Assembly: GCA_046347015.1 (NCBI GenBank)
Contig: JAXMHA010000003.1
Coordinates: forward strand, 124,001 to 188,000
From: Dokdonella_A sp046347015
GTDB taxonomy: Bacteria; Pseudomonadota; Gammaproteobacteria; Xanthomonadales; Rhodanobacteraceae
Direction of reading: 5' to 3'
Length of the DNA stretch: 64,000 bases
Shown here: in pieces, positions 57,860-64,000 of the stretch
Numbering within the stretch: position 1 is the stretch's first letter
Layout of the letters: each line of letters opens with the position of its first letter
The notes under the pieces: generated by a model
The model's database searches: none
The model's input: only the letters and a program-made list of their open reading frames with translations
Told to the model about the DNA's origin: nothing
Translations under genes and position numbers: made by a program

Positions 57860-57953
57860 GTGTTGCTTGGCTCGCCACCGGACGCATGCTAGTTTCCCTG
57901 CCCTCCGGCGCGCCCCGCGCCGGTCGCGCCGGACCCGCCCGGCGGTGCACCCG

Positions 57954-59627
57954 ATGCTCGTCAGACTCTTCGCCAAGGACTTCGCGATCCTCGCCGCGGC
58001 TGAAGTGGAATTCGGCGCGGGCCTCACCGTCGTGACCGGCGAGACCGGCGCCGGCAAATCGCTACTGGTCGATGCGCTGATGCTGTTGACCGGCCTGCGC
58101 GCCGACGCGGGCATGGTACGCGCCGGTTGCCCGCGCGCCGAACTCAACGCCGAGTTCGACATCGCGGCGCTGCCCGCCGCGCGCGACTGGCTTTCCGGGC
58201 AGGCATTCGATGACGGTGGAGCCTGCCAATTGCGGCGCGTGATCGCCGCCGAGGGCGGATCGCGCGCGTGGATCAACGGCCGCCCCGCGACGCTCGCGCA
58301 ACTCGCCGAACTCGGGGCGTTGCTGGTCGAAGTGCACGGCCAGAACGAACACCATGCGCTGCTGTCGCGGACGGTGCAGCTCGCGGTCCTCGACGAGTTT
58401 GGCGCGCTCGGCTCCCAGCGAGCAGCGGTTGCCGCCAGCGCGCACGCCTGGAGCGCCGCCAATGCCCGCATCACCGAACTGTCGCGTGGCGCCGACCACG
58501 CGGCCCGCATCGAATTCCTGCAACACCAACTTGCGGAACTCGAAGCCGACGCGCTGGCGCCCGATGTCCTCGCCGCGCTCGAAGCGGAACACCGGCGCCT
58601 CGCCAACACGGGCGAGTTGCTGCGGGGATGCTCCGGCCTCGCCGATCTCCTCGACGGCGACAGCGACTTCGCGTTGACGCGACTGGTGAATCGGGCGCAG
58701 GGCGAGGCTGCCCGTCTCGCGGGAATGGATCCCCGGCTCGCGTCGCTGGCGCAACTCCTCGAACAGGCCGGCATCGAGGCCGCCGAAGCGGCCGATGTCG
58801 CGACCCGCTACCCGTCGACGCTCGATCTCGATCCGGACCGCTTGGCCGAGGCCGATGCGAAGCTCGCCCGCCTGCACGACCTCGCGCGCAAGCACCGCGT
58901 GCCGATGGCCGAACTGCACGCACACGCGGAAGCGTTGCGAATTGAACTCGATGCCCTGCGCGGTGCCGGCACCGAGATCGCGCGCGCGACCGCGGAACGG
59001 GACCGCCACGCGGCGGAGTGGAATCGCGCGGCGCAGGCACTCGGCAAGGCGCGCGCCGCGGCCGCGAAGAAGCTTTCCGCCGCCGTCACCGCGCTGATGG
59101 CGGAACTCGGCATGGGCGGTGGCCGCTTCGCGGTCGACCTCGCGGCTTCCGGCCGCGACGAGCCCGATCCGCAAGGCGCCGAACGCGTGGAGTTCCTGGT
59201 CTCGGCCAACCCCGGTCAACCACCGCGGCCGTTGCGCAAGGTCGCTTCCGGCGGCGAGCTCTCCCGCATCGGACTCGCGATCGAAGTCGCAGCGCTGGGC
59301 GCGGATCCCGTCGGCACGATGGTGTTCGACGAGGTCGACGCCGGCATCGGCGGTGCCGTCGCCGAAGTCGTCGGCACGAAACTCCGTACCCTCGGCGTGC
59401 GTTGCCAGGTCTTGTGCGTGACCCACCTGCCGCAAGTGGCCGCGCAGGCGAACGCACACTTGCGCGTCCGAAAATCCGGCGGTGCAGGTGAAACCCGGGT
59501 CGAGATCGATACTCTCGACGGCGCTGCGCGGCTCGAAGAGACCGCGCGCATGCTCGGCGGCATCGAGATCACGCGCGAGTCGCGTGCGCACGCGAAGCGG
59601 ATGCTGGAGAAGTCTGGCAGCCGGTAG
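57954..59627 (+). CDS. recN: DNA repair protein RecN
   Basis: 557 residues. SMC-like ATPase: Walker A TVVTGETGAGKSLLVDALMLL at the N-terminus, VHGQNEHHALLS, a central coiled coil (~150-370), the signature LRKVASGGELSRIGLAIEV, Walker B MVFDEVDAGIGG and CVTHLPQVAAQA. RecN tethers DNA ends in double-strand break repair. It is divergent from hrcA and converges with fur. ATG 57954 gives the family start MLVRLFAKDFAI. Confidence 0.95.
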   Translation: MLVRLFAKDFAILAAAEVEFGAGLTVVTGETGAGKSLLVDALMLLTGLRADAGMVRAGCPRAELNAEFDIAALPAARDWLSGQAFDDGGACQLRRVIAAEGGSRAWINGRPATLAQLAELGALLVEVHGQNEHHALLSRTVQLAVLDEFGALGSQRAAVAASAHAWSAANARITELSRGADHAARIEFLQHQLAELEADALAPDVLAALEAEHRRLANTGELLRGCSGLADLLDGDSDFALTRLVNRAQGEAARLAGMDPRLASLAQLLEQAGIEAAEAADVATRYPSTLDLDPDRLAEADAKLARLHDLARKHRVPMAELHAHAEALRIELDALRGAGTEIARATAERDRHAAEWNRAAQALGKARAAAAKKLSAAVTALMAELGMGGGRFAVDLAASGRDEPDPQGAERVEFLVSANPGQPPRPLRKVASGGELSRIGLAIEVAALGADPVGTMVFDEVDAGIGGAVAEVVGTKLRTLGVRCQVLCVTHLPQVAAQANAHLRVRKSGGAGETRVEIDTLDGAARLEETARMLGGIEITRESRAHAKRMLEKSGSR

Positions 59628-59659
59628 TCGCCGTCGGCCCTTGGCGCGCTGTTTACGGC

Positions 59660-60073
59660 CTACTTTTTCTTCTTCGGCCGCACGTACAGCACGAGGCTGT
59701 GGTCCTCGATGATGTAGCCAAGGCGGTCGGCGATTTCGCGCTGGAGCTTCTCGATTTCTTCGCTCGAGAATTCGATGACCTTGCCGGTGTCGATGTCGAC
59801 CATGTGGTCGTGGTGGTGCCCGCGGTCGAGTTCGTAGACGGACTGGCCGCCCTCGAAGTTGTGCTTGAGCACGATGCCCGCCGCTTCGAACTGGGTGAGC
59901 ACGCGGTACACGGTCGCCAGACCGATGTCGTCGTGCTCCTCGAGCAGCTTGCGGTAGATGTCCTCGGCCGTCAGGTGCCGCCCGTCGGCGGTATCGAGTA
60001 TGGCGAGGATGCGCAGCCGCGGGTGGGTGACCTTGAGGCCGGCTTTGCGGAGATCGGTCGATTCCACGCTCAT
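59660..60073 (-). CDS. fur: Ferric uptake regulator Fur
   Basis: 137 residues from ATG 60073. Winged helix (LRKAGLKVTHPRLRILAIL, DIGLATVYRVLTQFEAAG) and metal-binding dimer domain with HHHDHMVDIDTGKVIEF, then the usual lysine-rich end (PKKKK). With Fe2+ it represses iron-uptake genes. It is divergent from bamE, as is conserved in many proteobacteria. The structural-site cysteine pairs of E. coli Fur are not visible; this is common in the Xanthomonas/Pseudomonas type. Confidence 0.96.
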   Translation of the reverse strand: MSVESTDLRKAGLKVTHPRLRILAILDTADGRHLTAEDIYRKLLEEHDDIGLATVYRVLTQFEAAGIVLKHNFEGGQSVYELDRGHHHDHMVDIDTGKVIEFSSEEIEKLQREIADRLGYIIEDHSLVLYVRPKKKK

Positions 60074-60159
60074 GGAGGCGGCTGCCCGCTCCTCCGTCGA
60101 ACATCGTTCAGGGGCACGTAGTGTATCATCGCCGGTCGCCCGGTCTCCGGTACCACCGC

Positions 60160-60579
60160 ATGCGATTCCGCCTGTCCACGCCTGCACTTGCCTCCGTGCT
60201 GCTGCTCGGTGGCTGCAGCCTGCTCTACAAGGTCGACGTGCAACAGGGCAACCTGTTCGACAAGGCGACCGTCGACGCGCTGAAGCCGGGCATGACGAAG
60301 CGGCAGGTGCTGCTGCTGATGGGCTCGCCCTCGATCATCAGCCCGTTCGACCAGGAACGCTGGGACTACGTCTCGTCGATCGCGCGCGGCCGCAACAAGA
60401 TGGAATCGAAGGACCTGACGCTGTATTTCAAGGACGACGCGCTCGTCCGCATCGACGGCGATTACTTCCCGCAGAACCCCGACCAGTTGCTGAAGGACGC
60501 GACAAAATACAAGCGCCAGTATCCGGACGAGAAGCGCCCCGAGGACGACAAGAAGAAGCAGCAGCAAGGTCAGGGCTGA
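60160..60579 (+). CDS. bamE: Outer-membrane assembly lipoprotein BamE
   Basis: 139 residues from ATG 60160: a signal peptide with lipobox (ASVLLLGGCSLLY) and the BamE/SmpA domain (DKATVDALKPGMTKRQVLLLMGSPSI, then WDYVSSIARG). It is a subunit of the Bam complex that inserts beta-barrels such as LptD. The tail is rich in Lys and Gln. Its last 10 bp overlap the end of the convergent rnfH. A TATCAT -10-like element lies about 37 bp upstream of the start. Confidence 0.94.
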   Translation: MRFRLSTPALASVLLLGGCSLLYKVDVQQGNLFDKATVDALKPGMTKRQVLLLMGSPSIISPFDQERWDYVSSIARGRNKMESKDLTLYFKDDALVRIDGDYFPQNPDQLLKDATKYKRQYPDEKRPEDDKKKQQQGQG

Positions 60580-60842
60580 CCGCGCCGGGCCCTGCGCCGC
60601 CGCGCGTCCTTCGGATCCCGCCGCAGCGGCCGGTAGAGTTCGACCCGGTCGCCATCCGCCAGTACGGTTTCGCGCGGCACGCGGCGTGACCAGATCCCGG
60701 CGTCCAGAGTCGACGAGTCGATGCCTGCATCCCGCTCGATGCCGGACGCGGCGATCGCATCGGCGACGGTCGCACCCGCCGGCAACTCCAGGACCCGCGT
60801 GACGGCGCGTTCCGGCAATGCGAGGACCACTTCGATCCGCAC
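60570..60842 (-). CDS. rnfH: RnfH-family ubiquitin-like protein
   Basis: 90 residues from GTG 60842: VRIEVVLALPERAVTRVLELPAGATVADAI and DRVELYRPLRRDPKDARRRRA match RnfH (UPF0125), a beta-grasp protein. It is the second gene of the conserved ratA-rnfH pair. GTG is chosen because the upstream ratA stop lies 7 bp before it, with TGAAGG as the ribosome site. The function is not firmly established. Confidence 0.88.
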   Translation of the reverse strand: MRIEVVLALPERAVTRVLELPAGATVADAIAASGIERDAGIDSSTLDAGIWSRRVPRETVLADGDRVELYRPLRRDPKDARRRRARRGQP

Positions 60843-60849
60843 GACGCCT

Positions 60850-61317
60850 TCAGCCACGGCGCGGATCGTCGGCCGCACGGCAGAACTCGTCGACGAGCCG
60901 GTTCGCGAGCCCCTGGAAACCAAGCTGCAGGGCCTTGCCGGCGAGACGCCCGGAAAAATCGAAATCGAGTTCCAGCACGACCTTGCAACCGGTCGATGGG
61001 GGTCCGGCGCCGGCGTCCGTTTCGGCCGGGCCGAGGGCGGCAAAGGTCCACACGCCGTCAAGCGATCGCAACGGGCCGTCGACCAGTCGCACTTCGAGCC
61101 GTTCCGGACGATTCCACGTATTGCGCGTGGTGAACGTGTGCGTCATGCCGGCAAGGCGCAGGTCCAGGCGTGCCGTCAAGCCGTTGCCGTCGCGCTCCAG
61201 AACCGATGCGCCGGAACACCAGCGGAAACGCCTCGGGTATGCTTCGACCTCATTGACGAGGTCGAACATTTCCGCGGCGGAGTGGCCGACGAGGGCGCTG
61301 CGGCGAATCCGGATCAA
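60850..61317 (-). CDS. ratA: RatA/COQ10-type START-domain protein
   Basis: 155 residues from TTG 61317, which follows GGAGG by 7 bases. The segment IRRSALVGHSAAEMFDLVNEVEAYPRR and LDFDFSGRLAGKALQLGF place it in the polyketide-cyclase/COQ10 family (RatA, YfjG). Family members bind ubiquinone or act on 50S ribosome association. It is divergent from smpB and followed by rnfH, the standard order. Confidence 0.92.
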   Translation of the reverse strand: MIRIRRSALVGHSAAEMFDLVNEVEAYPRRFRWCSGASVLERDGNGLTARLDLRLAGMTHTFTTRNTWNRPERLEVRLVDGPLRSLDGVWTFAALGPAETDAGAGPPSTGCKVVLELDFDFSGRLAGKALQLGFQGLANRLVDEFCRAADDPRRG

Positions 61318-61379
61318 CGCAATCCCTCCGGCCACGGCATGGCCGCGCGTGAGCGGCGGCAAGGCGCATTCTAACGAGC

Positions 61380-61871
61380 ATGGCAGGCAAGAAGGCCAAA
61401 GACGGCAAGGGATCGGCGACGATCGCGCTGAACAAGCGCGCGCGCCACGAATACCACGTCGACGAGCGCTTCGAGGCAGGCCTCGCGTTGCAGGGCTGGG
61501 AAGTGAAGAGCCTGCGCGCGGGGCGCATCAACCTCGGCGACGCTTACGCGCTGGTCAAGGGTGGGGAATTGTTCCTGTTCGGTGCGTCGATTCCGCCGTT
61601 GATTTCGGCCTCGACCCACGTCGTCGCCGAAGACCGCCGCACGCGCAAGCTGCTGCTGCACCGCGCCGAGATCGACAAGCTGATCGGCGCGGTCGAGCGC
61701 AAGGGCATGACCCTCGTGCCGCTGGCGATGTACTGGAAGGACAACCGGGTCAAGGTCGAGATCGGCATTGCCCGCGGCAAGCAGGCCCACGACAAGCGGG
61801 AGACCGAGAAGGAACGCGAGTGGAACATCGAGAAGCAGCGCGCGATGCGCGCGCGCAACCGTTCCGCTTGA
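61380..61871 (+). CDS. smpB: SsrA-binding protein SmpB
   Basis: 163 residues: the OB-fold core (IALNKRARHEYHVDERFEAGLALQGWEVKSLRAG, then INLGDAYALVKGGELFLFG) and the basic C-terminal tail (REWNIEKQRAMRARN). It delivers tmRNA to stalled ribosomes. The ssrA gene itself is not in the window. Its stop codon lies inside the FNR box for the nitrate genes. Confidence 0.97.
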   Translation: MAGKKAKDGKGSATIALNKRARHEYHVDERFEAGLALQGWEVKSLRAGRINLGDAYALVKGGELFLFGASIPPLISASTHVVAEDRRTRKLLLHRAEIDKLIGAVERKGMTLVPLAMYWKDNRVKVEIGIARGKQAHDKRETEKEREWNIEKQRAMRARNRSA

Positions 61872-61881
61872 TTTCCATCAA
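61868..61881 (+). promoter_or_regulatory. FNR/Anr box upstream of narK-narG
   Basis: TTGATTTCCATCAA is a perfect match to the FNR palindrome TTGAT-N4-ATCAA. Its first half contains the smpB stop codon (TGA, 61869-61871). It is centred 144 bp before the narK start. Confidence 0.8.
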
Positions 61882-61907
61882 GGCAGCCGGCAACCGATCC
61901 GGCAGGC

Positions 61908-61937
61908 TTGGCACGAGCGTCCCCGACTGACTATTCT
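61908..61937 (+). promoter_or_regulatory. Putative sigma-70 promoter for narK
   Basis: TTGGCA (61908-61913) and TATTCT (61932-61937) are spaced by 18 bp. A start near 61944 would put the FNR box centre at about -70, a standard class I activation position. Confidence 0.45.
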
Positions 61938-62018
61938 GGGCCGTCACGGTCGCCCGCCCGCACGGTTCGGCGCAAGCGACCGGCTGCAAGCCACGGTCAC
62001 CCACGCGGAGACGGCGTC

Positions 62019-63284
62019 ATGGGCAAGGCATGGCGGGTGTTGGGCGTCAGTACGTTCGCCTTCCTGGTCTGCTTTGCCGTCTGGATGATGTTCGGGGTCA
62101 TCGGCATCCCGATCCGGAAGGAACTCGCGCTCGACGCGACCGCGTTTGGTTTGCTCACCGCCACGCCAATCCTCAGCGGAGCGGCCCTGCGGCTGCCGGT
62201 CGGCGCCTGGACCGACCGTTTTGGCGGACGCCGCGTGATGCTGGTGGCGCTGGTGGTCTGTGCACTGCCGGTATGGCTGGTCGGCATGGCTTCGCAATTC
62301 TGGCAATTCCTGTTGGCCGGGTTTTGCCTCGGCGCCGTCGGTTCGACTTTCGCGGCCGGCACGCCGTACGTCGCCCGTTTCTTCCCGGCGAACAAGCGCG
62401 GCCTCGCGATGGGCGTGTTCGGCGCCGGCACCAGCGGCGCGGCCGTCAACCTGTTCGTCGCGCCGTGGATCGTCGATCACTTCGGCTGGCGCGCAGTGCC
62501 GCGGGTTTACGCCGTGGCCCTGCTGGCCACCGCCATGATCTTCTGGCTGCTGTCGGCCCCGTCACCCGGCCGGGAGAGCCGGGATACCCGCAAGCGCCTG
62601 CGTGACCAGTTGCGCGTGCTCCGCGATCCGCGCATCTGGAAGTACTGCCAGTACTATTCACTGATGTTCGGTGGCTTCACCGCACTGTCATTGTGGATGC
62701 CGCAGTACTTCATCGGCGAGTACGGCCTCACCATCGCGATGGCGGCGGCACTGGCGGCATGCTTCTCGCTTCCGGCCGGCGCGTTGCGCGCGCTCGGCGG
62801 CGCCCTCTCGGACAAGTTCGGCGCGCATGCAATGACCTGGTGGGTGCTGTGGGTCGCGTGGATTGCGCTGTTCGTGCTGTCGTACCCGCAGACCGAGCTG
62901 ATCGTGCACACGATTCGCGGCCCGGCGCAATTCGGCATCGGGCTCGGCCTGTGGCTGTTCGTGCCGCTGCTGTTCGTGCTCGGCGCGGTGCTGGCATTCG
63001 GGATGGCGTCGACGTTCAAGTACCTCGGTGACGATTACCCGGACAACCTCGGCATCGTCACCGGCATCGTCGGTCTCGTCGGCGGCCTCGCCGGGTTCCT
63101 GTTGCCGATCATCTGGGGCGCGCTGTTGGATTTCCTCGGCATCCGCTCCAGCGCCTTCATGCTGCTGTACGGTATCGTGTGGACCTCGCTGATCCTGATT
63201 TACTTCACCGAGGTCAAGCGCATCGACTTCCACGGCCGGGAACCTTCACCGGCCAAGCCTGTCCTCGAAAACGCCAGCGACTGA
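62019..63284 (+). CDS. narK: NarK-type nitrate/nitrite MFS transporter
   Basis: 421 residues with 12 predicted helices. NarK features: an early FAVWMMFGVIGIPIRKELALDATAFGLLTATPILSGAALRLP (NarK1-like), GDDYPDNLGIVTGIVGLVGGLAGFLLP (a glycine-rich nitrate signature), and a first signature AGTSGAAVNLFVAPW. It imports nitrate or exchanges nitrite for nitrate. It precedes narG by 11 bp, as in many denitrifiers, and is probably under FNR control from the box at 61868. Confidence 0.92.
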   Translation: MGKAWRVLGVSTFAFLVCFAVWMMFGVIGIPIRKELALDATAFGLLTATPILSGAALRLPVGAWTDRFGGRRVMLVALVVCALPVWLVGMASQFWQFLLAGFCLGAVGSTFAAGTPYVARFFPANKRGLAMGVFGAGTSGAAVNLFVAPWIVDHFGWRAVPRVYAVALLATAMIFWLLSAPSPGRESRDTRKRLRDQLRVLRDPRIWKYCQYYSLMFGGFTALSLWMPQYFIGEYGLTIAMAAALAACFSLPAGALRALGGALSDKFGAHAMTWWVLWVAWIALFVLSYPQTELIVHTIRGPAQFGIGLGLWLFVPLLFVLGAVLAFGMASTFKYLGDDYPDNLGIVTGIVGLVGGLAGFLLPIIWGALLDFLGIRSSAFMLLYGIVWTSLILIYFTEVKRIDFHGREPSPAKPVLENASD

Positions 63285-63295
63285 GGGAACCGCCA

Positions 63296-64000
63296 TGGGT
63301 CAGTTTCTCGAACGCCTGCGCTACTTCCGCCGCCCTCGCGAACCGTACGCGGACGGCTGGGGCGAGCTGCGCACCGAAGCGCGCCAATGGGAGGACGGCT
63401 ACCGCAACCGCTGGTCGCACGACAAGATCGTGCGTTCCACCCATGGCGTGAATTGCACCGGAGGTTGCAGCTGGAAGATCCACGTCAAGCAGGGCGTCGT
63501 CACCTGGGAAATCCAGCAGACCGACTACCCGCGCACGCGGCCCGGCATGCCGAACCACGAACCACGCGGCTGTTCGCGCGGCGCGTCGTATTCCTGGTAC
63601 CTCTACAGCGCGAACCGCCTGAAGTACCCGATGGTGCGCGGCCGCCTGCTGAAGCGCTGGCGCGAGGCCCGCCTGACGCTGCAGCCGGTCGAGGCCTGGG
63701 CAGCGCTGATGCGCGACCCGGAAGCGAAGGACTACAAGGCGACGCGCGGCCTCGGCGGTTTCGTGCGCGCCAAGTGGGACGAGGTGCTGGAGATCGTCGC
63801 TGCGGCCAACGTGTACACGATCCGCAACCACGGCCCCGACCGCGTGGCCGGCTTCTCGCCGATCCCGGCGATGTCGATGGTGTCGTTCGCCTCCGGGTCG
63901 CGTTACTTGAACCTGATCGGCGGTTCGCTGCTGTCGTTCTACGACTGGTATTGCGACCTGCCGCCGTCGAGCCCGCAGACCTGGGGCGAGCAGACCGACG
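63296..64000 (+). CDS. narG: Respiratory nitrate reductase alpha subunit (N-terminal part)
   Basis: ATG 63296 opens a frame that runs off the window (235 codons seen). It matches NarG closely: GYRNRWSHDKIVRSTHGVNCTGGCSWK provides the FS0 cluster ligands His50, Cys54 and Cys58, with Cys93 in RGCSRGASYSWYLYSANR. NHGPDRVAGFSPIPAMSMVSFASG and LLSFYDWYCDLPP (which carries the Mo-coordinating Asp region) follow. It is the catalytic, membrane-associated cytoplasmic subunit reducing nitrate to nitrite with quinol electrons; narH, narJ and narI are expected beyond the edge. Confidence 0.97.

Noticed and set aside
61239..61379. Searched for tmRNA (ssrA) next to smpB
   Set aside because: No tRNA-like ends or tag-coding sequence are present on either side of smpB within the window.

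Overview
The window is high-GC chromosomal DNA from a gammaproteobacterium of the Xanthomonadales/Lysobacterales type. Supporting this are the gene orders smpB / ratA-rnfH / bamE / fur / recN / hrcA-grpE-dnaK-dnaJ / dapB, recA-recX-alaS-csrA-tRNA-Ser, and lptD-surA-pdxA-rsmA-apaH-folA-thyA-lgt. Cassette recombination sites of Xanthomonas style (recurring motifs such as CGCCCGAGGTAACC and GCGTCCGGTTGACC) agree with this. The species cannot be named from the sequence alone.

Region 1 (1-2.5 kb) holds the end of an Fe-S oxidoreductase with a DUF3501 gene, a nitrobindin-like protein and an exported hypothetical protein. Region 2 (about 2.6-12.8 kb) is an accessory island. It is an array of integron gene cassettes with ten recognisable attC sites and every cassette gene on the minus strand, but no integrase anywhere in the window: a cluster of attC sites lacking integrase (CALIN). 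Its cargo is defence and stability genes. These are a two-gene CBASS module (CD-NTase plus a Cap15-like effector carrying an in-frame TAG), a GIY-YIG protein, a zinc-ribbon protein, a PD-(D/E)XK-like protein, BrnT/BrnA and MazF/antitoxin pairs with palindromic operators, an Mrr-type restriction enzyme and two small membrane proteins. An IS110-family (IS1111-group) element sits inside one attC, and an IS3-family remnant lies at the distal end of the array.

Region 3 (13-32 kb) is core genome: two ubiquinone hydroxylases, a cobalamin adenosyltransferase, a histone-deacetylase-family amidohydrolase, outer-membrane biogenesis (lptD, surA), pdxA, rsmA, apaH (apaG is not beside it), folA, thyA, lgt, an RlmI-type methyltransferase, a YyaL-type thioredoxin-domain protein and a chromate transporter. 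Region 4 (32-45 kb) holds tRNA-Ser(GCU), csrA, alaS, recX, recA, a CinA/PncC amidase, a CLC channel with CBS domains, a cardiolipin-synthase-like enzyme, a cupin, mutS and a DUF3617 protein.

Region 5 (45-49 kb) is less ordinary. It has a dimethylargininase without a normal start codon and a tiny lysine-rich protein, followed by an Lgt-like membrane protein overlapping a multi-cysteine radical SAM enzyme and coupled to a small membrane protein, possibly a lipid-modifying operon. Region 6 (49-64 kb) holds dapB, a TolB/FlgO-type TPR protein, the heat-shock operon with a TMEM175-family gene inserted between dnaK and dnaJ and a good sigma-32 promoter in front of hrcA, then recN, fur, bamE, rnfH, ratA and smpB. 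It ends with a nitrate-respiration locus (narK, start of narG) preceded by a perfect FNR box that overlaps the smpB stop codon.
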